The notes under the pieces were generated by a model. It did not search any database. It was given only the letters and a program-made list of their open reading frames with translations, and was not told the origin of the DNA. Positions 12,801 through 24,800 of a DNA stretch of 64,000 bases are shown here, piece by piece (position 1 is the stretch's first letter; each line of letters opens with the position of its first letter). Source of the DNA: Eutreptiella sp. 'Long Island Sound 2002'. Its lineage: Eukaryota > Euglenozoa > Euglenophyceae > Eutreptiales > Eutreptiaceae. The stretch lies in the NCBI GenBank assembly GCA_964036045.1, contig OZ038388.1, positions 8,718,223 to 8,782,222 on the forward strand. Direction: 5' to 3'. The position numbers and the translations under genes are program-made.

Positions 12801-15800
12801 CGAACACGACGGGGACACCTCAATGAGGATCTATCACTAATGAGGCAGAGCATACGTTATGACGACTGTGTAGGGTTTGTCTTGCTTGCTGGGATGTGAG
12901 TTTTCGTACACGATGAGGCCTCGCATGAAAACTTCGTTGATGCGTGCCGGGCTGCCTGACATCACCAGCAGCCCAGAAAACTGCAGAAAATAAATACAGA
13001 CCGATGCCCCAGCTCCCTTTCGGTGACTCTAATTCAAACCACAGCAGCTCCGAGCAGATCATGGTCTGGATCCTCTAATTCTTCGTCGGGCACACCGCAT
13101 ACGAGGTAAAGTCACTCGCCATTAAATGCAGCAACCACTGTCGGGTATGCACATGCCACCGTTGATGAAGCACTCACTCAGTGCTGTGGGTTGTGCACCG
13201 AGTGATTTCTTACCACCGACCCGTCAGCTGCGATTGAGGCAAGTGTACTTCAAGGACACCCTACACCAAGATGGAACTTGCCTCTTGGCAGATGGGGGAT
13301 ATCACGGGGGAGGCGACTCCTCGGGTTTGGACGCCAACTACCCCCCCCCCCCCACTAAACGTTGGCCAGAGGCCCCCTGGGGGGGGGGGGGGAGCTTGGA
13401 GGGGGGGGTTCTGGGAGGGGCTTTGGGGGGAGGGGGGGTTCCGGGAGTGTCGGTGGGGGGGGGGGGGTCCAGGTGGGGCGATGTGGGTGGGGGGGGGGGG
13501 GCTGGCACAAGGCCCCCAAGGCCAAGTGTTGGTCAATCACAGGCTCCTCTTACCTCCCCTTGCCCTCCCTCTAAGCATGCCATCACCCAAAACCTAACCC
13601 TAACCTTTGGAGCCAGCTGGTTCGGCCGTGCCAGCCATGTTGATTCGGCTGAGCAAGATCCTCCAAATTTCATTCATAGCTGCTTTTGCCACATCATGGC
13701 TCTCCAGTTCGAGCCCCACCACTAACTCTAGCCTTCGGTTAGAGCTAGAGCTAGGGCTAGGGTTAGGGTCACCGAGCTGGTGGAACCAGTCTTGGTTTTA
13801 TAACCCCTTTTAGTGTCTAGGGTGGACCTACCAGGTTTAGCAGCAAGCAGCAAGCAGCAAGGAGCAAGCAGCAAGCAGCACGCGCGAAATGGGTAAAAAT
13901 CAGAACTCCGTCATGGTGCTTCAGATTCGGGTGAAATTTTGGTGGATGATACCTATGGGTGTGAAGTACAATCACACAAAGTTTGAGTGAGAAACTCAAC
14001 GGTGGCGGCCGGGAACGGGATTCGCAAGTGGCGGACCTCAGTTTCAAAAACTGCAGTTTAGGGCCAAAAATAGCCATTTTTGGGCCAAAAAAAGCCCTGG
14101 AACACATTCAAAACGGCCAAACGAAGGGAAACGGTGGGTACACTCCACGTGCGGCTTGACTTCCCCGTGTCAACGAGCTCTTTGCGGCCCTCTAACTCCA
14201 TGATATGTCCCGGAAACGGCCCAAAAAGGCCCCCGGAAGCTCCAAATGCCGACAGCCACAAACCAAGAATAGGCCATATCTTTGGCTACATGGCTCAAAA
14301 TGCGATCCCAAGGGCACCTACTCCACCCGCAACCCCCCACTTTTTGTGGTTTCCACCCCTCAGAATTGCCCAAACGGACGCCTACACCCCAATACCAAGA
14401 TGCGGCAAGCTGCAAGCTCAAGCCCAAACAGGTGGGTGCCCAAATGGGTCAACAGGGTCCAGTAGGGGCAAAAAGATGACTTTTCTCAAAAATGATCCTA
14501 GACCATGTGCGACGCTAAAACAAGTGTTTTTGGGCTGTTTTGAGCTTGTGGTGGCCCATTTTGGTCCTCCGAAAATCCCAAAATGCCTTGAAAATGGGCT
14601 GTTTTGGGACCAAAAATGGGTCAAAAATGGGTCAAAAATGGGTCAAAAACGCATTTTTCCAAACCTCATCCTAGACCATTTGGGGTGCACAAACGGGTGA
14701 AATGAGCCCATTTTGAGCCCATTTTGGGGCATTTTGGCCCCTCAAAAGTCCAAAAAAGCCTTGAAAGTGGGCCTCGTGGTGATGGGGTTCACTTGCAAGC
14801 TGATTTCACTTTGTCGAGAGTCATCAATGTGTGAATCATTCTTGATGTCCCTCACCAGTCATAGCTGATGTTCCCTCCCCCACCAGCTCGGTCTCAATAT
14901 TCAGTCTTCATTAGGGATAGGGTCGGGGTCACCGAGCTGGTGGAACCAGTCTTGGGTTTATAACCCTCTTTAGTGTCTAGGGTGGACCTAACAGGTTTAG
15001 CAAGCAGCAAGCAGCAAGCAAGCAAGCAGCAAGCACGCGCGAAATGGGCAAAAATCACAGCTCCGTCGTGGTGCTTCGGATTCGACCAAAATTTTCGTGG
15101 ATGCTACCTATGGGTGTGAGGGACAACCACACAAAGTATGAGCCAAAAACTCAACGGTGGCGGCCGGGAACGGGCGTCGCAAGTACCGGACCTCCATTTC
15201 AAAATCTGCAATTTAGGGCCAAAATCAGCCTTTTTTTGCCCAAAACCGCCCTAGAACCTGGTGAAAACGGCCAAAAGAAGGGAAATAGTGGCTACTCTAC
15301 ACATGCAGCTAGACTTTCCCGTGCTGAAGGGCCCTCTAGGGCCCTCTAAATTCACAATATGTTCCGAGAAACGCCCCCAAAAGGCCCCCAAAATTCCCAG
15401 AATTTGTGCACATTGGCCGCCGACAGCCCCAAACCAAAAACAGACCATATCTTGGGCTACGTGGCTCAAAACGCAATTTCAAGCGCACCTTATCCACCCG
15501 CAACCACCCACTTTTGGTGGTTTCCACCCCTCAAAATTGCCCAAACCGACGCCTAGACCCCCGCACCTAGGCCCAGTGGGTTGCGGCAAGCTGCAAGAGG
15601 TAGCCCAAAGAGGTGGGTGCCAAAATGGGTCAACAAGGTCCACCGGGTGCAAAAAAATGACTTTTTTCAAAAATGATCTTGGACCACATGGAATGCCAAA
15701 ACAAGTGTTTTTGGTGCGTTTTGAGCTCGTGGTGGCACAAACAAGTGAAATGAGCCATTTTCGAGCCTATGGCAAGCCATTTTGGCCACTCCAAAGTCAC

Positions 15801-18800
15801 AAAATGCCTTGGAAATGGGCTGTTTTGGGACCAAAAATCAGTCATAAATGGATCAAAAATGTGTTTTTCGAAAGATACTTTTGGATTATTTGGGTTGCAC
15901 AAACAAGTGGAATGAGCCCATTTTGAGCCCATGTTGAGCAATTTTGGCCCCTCTCAAGGCCGAAAGGGCCTTCAAAAATCGGCCAATTAGGGACGACAAA
16001 TGGCTCAAAAACGGGTCAAAACCATGGTTTTCCAAAAATGATCCTAGTCTAGTTGTGTTGCACAAACAGATGAATACAGCTCATTTTGAGCCCCTTTTGA
16101 GCCGCTCTCATCCACTTTCCAGTGCGTACCTCATTTGTTGTTGAAGTCTCCTAGGCGATGTTCCTTCCCCCACCAGCTCGGTCCCAATATTCAATCCTGG
16201 TTAGGGGTAGGGGTAGGGTTAGGACTGGGCTGAGGGTTGGAGTGGGTGTTAGGGTCAGGGTGGGGTTTCAAGATAGTGTTGGGGTGCAAAATGGACAAAA
16301 TTTTCCTTCAGGCCCCTTTTGTGCGCATGGCGCGTCGGGCGCCTTCGGTGCCCATACTCCTGAAGGCAGCACCTTTGGCAACTAATTGTTGGCCGGAGGC
16401 CCCCAAGGGGGGGGGGGGGGTTGGCGCCTTAGGACCAGCGGAGTCCCCCCTGTGTGACATTCCATCTGGTTGTTGCTCCTTTACGGGGCCCTGGACGGTC
16501 ACCCGTTCTTCCCTTCGCATGTTGCGTCGGGTTGCTACTTTCTGTCGGCCGCTGTGGCCGGTGCTCTTGCTGGTGTCGTTTCCGCGTTCGCGGAGCCCAG
16601 TAGTTGGCGTGTTGGGACTGTGCTGGATGCGGCATGGTGTGCCGTTTGCGTGTCAGCGGCGCCCAATAGTTGGCGTATTGAGGATGTGCTGGTTGTTGCC
16701 GGGGTCGTTTGACTGTTTTTGCTGTCCACACACCTCTGTCCACAGGCCGTCCATCGCCTGCCTCGCTGTGTTTCTGTGCGGCCCAGGTGCCTTCCACCAC
16801 GCGCTGTCCGGGCCGTCCACCATATGCCCCTTTCCCCCTCACGGCTGGTCTGCCCCTGATGGGCTCCCACTCCTGTTGCGCAAACAGCCCATCTGGGCTG
16901 TGGGAGACACCCCCCACCCTGCGGGGATACACCTGCGGTACTAACGTGCCAGTTTGCCAAGAGTGCAAGCGCTAGGTAGCTTTGGGTACCTCAAAGCCAT
17001 CATCCACTTTGTAATACACCCTGCCACCGCGTTGGGGGATACACCTGCACACTGCAGCTGCCCCAGGTACCACGTGCTAGGAACGATTCTTTTACAACAC
17101 AGAAACACGAAACCCCACAGCAATTCGATAGCCACATGGAGCCATTTGGACTTGTGCTTGTCTGGAAAAATTGGTACCAAGGACGGTCAAGAAATTGATA
17201 TATTGCCATCGTCCATATTGTGGTACAATTCCTCAAAACACCAACCCATAGATTGCCCCTGCACTAACGCCTGCACCCCTCCAGAATCCGTGTGATCCCA
17301 CTTCCCCAAGCCTGATTCACGGTCCACTGCACTGAGCATCCTAGGGATCACTAAAGTCCTCTCTCCCAGCTGGGACCCTGGGCAACCTGTGGATGACGGG
17401 ACCTGGCACTGGGTCCTGACACCATGACGCCATAACACCGTGGTATTCTGCGTTCTGGTTAATGCGTCTGCTTCATATCTGCTCTTTTTCGCTCACTGCG
17501 ACCACTCCCCCAAGATATGTTGCACTCCGCAGACATTAAGGCGCCGCTGTGCATGCACCTGCAACGCAGTGCTATCACAGACCAATACACTGGCGCATCT
17601 TCCCAGTGCCGCTGCTTGCCTGCACCGTCCCCCTACAAACTTGATGTATGCCATCCCATGCCATACGTATGCCATTGGAGGTGGGAGTGAAGTACAAAGC
17701 ACAACGTAAGGGACGAAACGCATGACGCACACACGTGGGTCAAAATATTAATAGGAACGCCCGGCAGGATATGAAAAGTAGTAAGTTGCACAGTACTCAG
17801 AGTCAACGTCAAATGGTGCTGCGGTGGTAAATCCACATCAGAAACGGAGATGTTCGTCAACGTCAAGTTCTCCTCCGCCGACTTTGAATAGTGAGCAGGC
17901 ACCCGGAGAATTGGATTGTCGTTGGCAGCTGCAGACACATAAAAACAGGGGACTGACTGCAAAAGCATTTTGAGCTGATTTTCCCATGACACATCGTGTG
18001 GACAAAAAAATTGCTGGTGGTGATTGTGATGTTACTACTGATGAGTTCGTGCTAGAGCTGGTGGTGATGACGGTGTGCGCGTTGGATGTTGGGGATGGTT
18101 TTGGTGGGTGGCTGGTGCTAATGCTGATGCGGCTGTTCACGTCGGTGATGATGTTGGTGCTGCTGCTAGCATTGGTGTTAGTGCTGGTCTCGTGTTGATG
18201 ATGATGTTGGTGCTGGTGTCGCAGTTGGTGCTGGCGTTGGTGCCGTGGGGGTGGGACTGATGTTGCTGCCGATGCTGTTTCGCAAACTCAGATGCGCAAA
18301 TGCACACGCCCTTGTGGATCCTTCCGTGGCCCGCCGCCTCCGCTTGGACTGCACGACGACCAACACCTGTCACTTCAATGCTCAGCTTTTCCTCGACTTT
18401 GAAGCCCTTCTCCTGAAACTTGATGGACAGCGTCGTGCAGCAGCCATGATAATTGGGCTCTGGCGTGTAGATCAGACCTGTTGGAAGGTTCAACTTCAGA
18501 GGGGCTGCGCGATGTTCCAGCCGAGGGGTCAGCGAACAGCTACGCCCACCGCACAATACCCAGCCGCCAGCCGCTGGCGACGACCGCGGCTGGCACAGGT
18601 CTGGCAGCGGTGTTACCAGCACAAAGGAGCACACACCTCTCAGAGCGAGATTCATGCCACTCAGATTGCCACGGAACAACCCAAACGTATACTTGCCGTC
18701 AGAGTCCTTGGGCTGTTGGCTGATAGTGCAGAGGTTGGGTTGACTCTGGAGAGGGCATTGCTCAGGTACTAGGCCCCATGAAAAGGTCCCATGGTCGACT

Positions 18801-21800
18801 GAGATGGTTACCTGCAACACATACATTAGGGAACACATATGAGTGCCCACACAAGACGCAAAAAGGAGTGCCACTCGTTGAGGAGGGGAGGACAGGATTA
18901 CCCCTCTTTTGCGAAATTGCGGTGTGGTAGGGGGCATTCGACGAGCCAATGGCGCCGGCAGCCAGTCGTATGATGGCCTAGTCAATGGGACAGACGGCCA
19001 GTCGCATGTTGGATCCAATCAGCTTCCATCCTTGGGTCAAAATTCGCCAGAGAAGATCAAGGCTGAAGCGAGTGTTCTCATGCTGGCCCCTCCCAAAGGT
19101 TTGGCTCGTTCTGCAATCACCTCCATTCCAGAGCCAAGGCCGATGTACCTTATGACACCAACACGATGGTGACTTTGTGGTTAGAGTCTCCTCCTCGCTA
19201 CTTGCCGTCGGTGGATAGACACCAGTCAATGTAGTGAAAGATAGTCGCAAAATTGCCCTGGTGCCCTCCCATATCCCGTACTCCTGCCGCTCTCCTACAA
19301 ACTGGAATCAAGTTCCTGGGAAAGCGGAGCTTGCAATCCCAATATGAGAAGATGCACAGTCGCAGGTGGCCCATCAGCGCACACAACAACCGATACAACA
19401 CTACCTGGGTCCTCATCTGCGGGAAAATGCATCCGCACCCCGGGCAGCGCAGGTTCTACCAACTAAGCAACCCCACACGCGCCCTACGTGGCCCCCCGGT
19501 CCCATTACAGGACATAGAGGCATACACCAAGCCACCGGCACACAAGAAATGACACAAATGTGAGAAGATGCACTGGTGAGCCACTCCCCTCACAAAAATG
19601 CACAACGTAAAAAACCCGCACTCCGCAGGTAACTCCTCCGGCGCGTCACAGGAGCAGCACCATCTAAACGCACTTGGTGGCAGCCATACGAGGCTCTCCT
19701 AGGCTTTCAGGGGTACCCGAACCATCCAGTACACAGGCCAACCAACAACGTCTCGCACACTTCCACCAGTTGTTTCCGGGCTAAGATATACCGCTCTAGC
19801 GCGCCAAAAGTTGCTGCACATCCAGGAGATATACAATTTCAATGCCGAAGCCGAGTTGACGAATTGCACCATTGTGGAGACCAGCCACGTATATCGCCCC
19901 CACTGCGCTGCGTTGTGCCCACCGACCCAACCATTTACCTCACCGCCAATGCACTGTATTGTGCCCACTAGACCAGCCCGCCGCCTGCAATGTTTTGCCC
20001 CATCCCGAAGTCGTTCTGTCAAAAAAAAAAAAAAAAGCGTCGGAGCATGGCACAGTGAAAACTGAAACAAATGATCATTGTTGGTCTGACGGCAAATCGT
20101 TTCCAGCTGCAGTGGACAACAGTTGGGAAGCTTTGCATGAAATCCACACAGCAAACGGAGCCGCGTTTGCTCTCTAGATCAGTTGAAAACACCCGCTCTA
20201 TCCTGCCGCCCTGCTCAGTCACCCATGCTCGGCATTGACACGGGCATATGAAGTGCACAAACATGAGCTCGGACACACCCGGGGACAGAAAGGGTCACAG
20301 CCCGTGGTAGCATCGGGGTCTGTAATCACAACTGGTAACTGCAACGTCGTGTCCTCCCGGACCTTGTACGGGAACCCGGAAGGCAGTTGCAGAGAAGGCT
20401 TGTCGTTCACATCTGGAAACAATCATGACATGGAAACACAAGTACGGGCTCCAAGGGTCCTCCACAAAGCGACTTGCAGAGCGTTGTTGTACCATAGCTG
20501 CGGATTAATGGAAGCCACGTTCTTCAGAACCAAAAATTCAATGCGTAGGTAAATGCCGATTGGCACAAGTCTTTTCCAGCACCTCGAACCGAATTCGGTC
20601 GCCAAAAGTGGGTCAATAATGTTTCGTGAAGGCACCTTCTGCGGTTGTCCGCGGGCCATCAGTTTCTACCATATTCACTGCGGATGGGTGTCGACAGTCG
20701 CTCCTCCACTTGGAGGGACGCGGACTGTAGGGCAAATCATGCCTTGCGCAAGTAGAAGTGAGGCCACGCATGTCGCATAGCATACTTGACACAAGGATAT
20801 CGAGCTCTGCACTGGGGGGCTTGGGATCTCCGGCGCCGGCGTTGTTTCGGTCATCCACCTGGACAATGAGCTTGTCAGCGCCCGTGAAATCGGTATCCCC
20901 TTGATAACTAAGTATGGCAGAGGGAAGCACAGCACGGCACGGCACGGCACCACAGATCGCAAAGGCATATATGAGGACCCGGCGCAAGCAACCCCGTCCA
21001 CAGCAGAAGACGAGAAATGAAATCAGCAAGAGTCGAAGTGTGTTGTGTTGAGTCATATAACATTGCGGTGTGCGGCGCTCTACTGAGGAGTGTGTACTAA
21101 GTACATGTGTACTTGCATAGCACGAAGCGCAGTGGATTTTTGATCCAGACATACGTATCTGAAGGTGATCGACGCGATCTGGCGACATTTGGAGGTAGTA
21201 ACGTCGGGATGCCGCCTCTCCCCTACCCATGACCCCAAAGATTGCTGTCTTGTGTTGTGTTGTGTTGTGTTGTGTTGTGTTGTCTTGTGTTGTGTTGTGT
21301 TGTGTTGTGTTGTGTTGTGTTGTGTTGTGTTGTGTTGTGTTGTGTTGTGTTGTGTTGTGTTGTGTTGTGTTGTGTTGTGTTGTGTTGTGTTGTGTTGTGT
21401 TGTGTTGTGTTGTGTTGTGTTGTGTTGTGTTGTGTTGTGTTGTGTTGTGTTGTGTTGTGCTGTGCTGTGCTGTGCTGTGCTGTGTTGTGTTGTGTTGTGT
21501 TGTGTTGTGTTGTGTTGTGTTGTGTTGTGTTGTGTTGTGTTGTGTTGTGTTGTGTTGTGTTGTGTTGTGCCGAAGGCGCTGTTACCAAAGGGCAAAAGGC
21601 CGGGATGTCTACCCACGGGTAAAGGTAAACGGGCTGGGCTGTGTGTGTTGTGTGCGCGCCGTGCGTAAGTGTGTTGGCCTCGGCAGGGGAAGGGGGAGTC
21701 GGGGAGACCTGGTGAGTTCGCCTCCGGCGACCGCGCTTATTCCAGGAGCTCCCGCTGCACCCCTTCCCTTTCTGCTTGCTGGTGCAAGCGCAGCTCCTGC

Positions 21801-24800
21801 AATGCCCACGCCATCGTGCTGCCCGGGCCCAGGCGGGCCTTCAGCAGTGTGGCACGCGCCTTGGCGTGGGCGTACCAGATCCGTATGGACTCCTCCACGA
21901 CGTGGCGGAGGAACTCCGTGCCCAGCGAGTGGGGCCCCGTACACTCCAGGTGGGCCAGCTGCATGGAGGGGGTCCGCAGGGCTGCCGCCCACTGCTCCAG
22001 CACAGTCGGTTCCCACAGCTGGTGACGCACTGGGGCCGCCCGTGGCCCCACCTTCTGGTCAAGCCACGCTGCGAGGCGCCGGCGGGCTGGCCCCCACTCG
22101 TGCGATTGAGCCGAGCAGGCCCACAGGTGGGGCGCCGTCTCGGGCTGTGTCCCGCACAGGAGGCACGTTGTATCCAGCACCGTGCCCCGGTGGGAGGAGC
22201 GGTGGGCCAGGACGGTCATGGTCGGGACGTTGTCCATGCGATGCGCCGTGATGTGGCGCTGCTGGTCGTGGTCGAACCAGTCCAGGGGGAGGCCCCCCCC
22301 TGGCATGAAATTTACCCCCCAGCGGGCCTCGTAGATGGCTTGTGCCGGTATGGAGGCCCGGTCCCGCAACCAGTCACTCAGCGCCGTCGGGGAGAGCTGG
22401 CACTGGTCGCGGAAGGGCACTGGGGGGATAAATGAGTAGGGGCGCCTGAGGAGCCACGTGAGGTCTACCTCCGGCGGCTCTCGCGTCGCTGCGTCCACAC
22501 GGACGTTGAGGTCCGTGATCCAGTGCGACGGTGTGGTCACCACATTGATGGCAGACCTCGGGGAGAGGCGCTGCCCCCCCAGGACAGTGGCGTAGAGGTG
22601 GTGGATGCCATCTCCGCACTGCCCTCCTTCCTGGTACGTGCGGAGGGCCCCCACTGCTGCCTCCGAGTCCGGCACCAGCCAGTAAACCCCCTGCTGTGTC
22701 GCCAGCCGGCGGGCATACGAGAGGAGGGCCATCGCCTCCCCCTCCTGGGAGGTGCCCACTCCTGAGGCCACCTGGGCCTGGTACTCCCCAGGCCCGCTCT
22801 GGACGACCCCGGCCATGGCCATACCCGCCTGCGTGGCCCCTGCATCCACCGCCACGACACTGCCTCGGAGGGTCGCCAGCGCAGGCAGGTCATGGAACCA
22901 GACGCCCGGGCGAGTCTCAGGGGCCAGCACTCGCGGGGGGTCGGTTGCCCGGCCGTGGGGCGCCAGGAGGGCCATGTCCCCATGGTGCTCCCTGAGGTGG
23001 GTGCGCAGGGCCTGGTGTAGCTCCGCTGGCACTGTCCCCACCGTATCGAGGGAGTAATAGAGGGGTCCCTTGTGCGGGTGCCCCGGGCATTTGTGCGCCA
23101 TGCACTCCGCTGGATATTGGAAACGCGCCACTGCCGCCGGGGCTATGGCGATCCACGGAAACGGCGGCAGCGTCGAGGTGATCGTCACGAGAGGGGCCTG
23201 CGATGCGCTGGCCCAGTTCCAGTAGGCGGCAGTCGGGGGGGCTGTCGTCCACACGACGGTGGGCGCCCTGACCCCAGTGCGCTGGAGCTGGGCCAGGGAC
23301 TCCTGCCGGTGGTCGCCCCACAGCCGGGCGTGTAGCGGCGCATCCACCTGCACTTGGATATCCAGGAGGGCCACCAGGAGGCGGTGGAGCCTGGTGTCGC
23401 TGGGCAGGGTGCCCGGGGGCTGCTGGCACACCCGGGGTTCTGACGCCCAGCCCGCGGTCTCCATGGTGTCCTGCAGGGCCGCGGTCATCCGGAGGGGCTG
23501 TCCCCTATGGTATATCGTCTCCATTCGGGTGGTTTTGGCCGCCCGGCCCCCCACGATGACTTCCGCCTGATAGGTGGGCACGGCCCTCGGGATCCAGTCC
23601 TTGGGCGCCGCCTGCCATCGCGGCGTGGGTTCCCTCAGGAGCGGGACCAGTACCGCAGCGTGGCGGGTTAGCCACGCCCGTAGCCCCGGGATCCCCTTGC
23701 GGGCTGGCGCTCGCCTCTTCAGGGCTCGCTCCGGCAGCACCTGGTGATCCTCTGTGTAGAGGTCGCCGAGGTGATGGTAGCCCAGGGCCTGTACCGTTTC
23801 GTACACCGTCGGGGGGACGACCACCTGCGCGACGGCGCCATACAGAGTCGCGAACACCTCCACCCGGGGGGCAGGGGCTGCCGCCGCCGCCGATCGCGGC
23901 CCACCGGGACCTCGGACCAGGATGGGGGTGGTCCCCGAGCACTGGCCCGGCATCCACATAGGCATGGCCACCTCATCCACGACCCGCTGCAGCGTGGCTA
24001 TGAGGTGGGGGCACTTGGGGTGATACGTGTACTGCCCCGGGGTAAGCACCGCCGGGCAGCCCCCTCTGAGCGCCTGGTGTGTTTGCAGGTAGTAGGCCTG
24101 GGAGTCCCGGAACTCCTGCTTGGCCCAGGCCCCCTGCCGAACCCACTCTCGAACCACCGCCGCCTGCCACGAGTGCTCTGACCGGGTGAGACCCTGGCAC
24201 CCATGCTCCCAGGGTCCCCAGAGCGCGTCGGTATGAGCGTGGCGGGAGATGCCCGTCACGTGCTTGTATGCTCGCACCATGAGAGCATCGTTTGCCGCGT
24301 GTACCTTGGCCGTTGGGCGGTACACGCTGGCCAGGGGGAGCAGCTTGCTCGGGAGCTTGGCCATGAGCACCATCATGGCCGCGTCCGGGGAGAGCCGCTG
24401 GGGGCGGAGCTGCGTCCAGAGCTCCGCCCTGACCTCCGGCAGGTTGCGGGGGGCCGTAGGCGCCCCCTGGAGGTAAATGTCGGTTCCCATATATCGGAGG
24501 ACCCTGGAGGGCTGTATCTCCGGGGCCCCTGCCTGTGCCTCCCGCCGCTGGTCCGGGGTGTTGTGTGGTGTTGTGTTGTGTTGTGTTGTGTTGTGTTGTG
24601 TTGTGTTGTGTTGTGTTGTGTTGTGTTGTGTTGTGTTGTGTTGTGTTGTGTTGTGTTGTGTTGTGTTGTGTTGTGTTGTGTTGTGTTGTGTTGTGCTGTG
24701 CTGTGCTGTGCTGTGCTGTGCTGTGTTGTGTTGTGTTGTGTTGTGTTGTGTTGTGTTGTGTTGTGTTGTGTTGTGTTGTCTTGTGTTGTGTTGTGTTGTG

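Noticed and set aside
21165-22251. Long plus-strand ORFs of VLCCV repeats, and their QHNTT counterparts on the minus strand
   Set aside because: They are translations of the (TTGTG)n microsatellite, which has no stop in most frames; only the LINE part on the minus strand has protein motifs.
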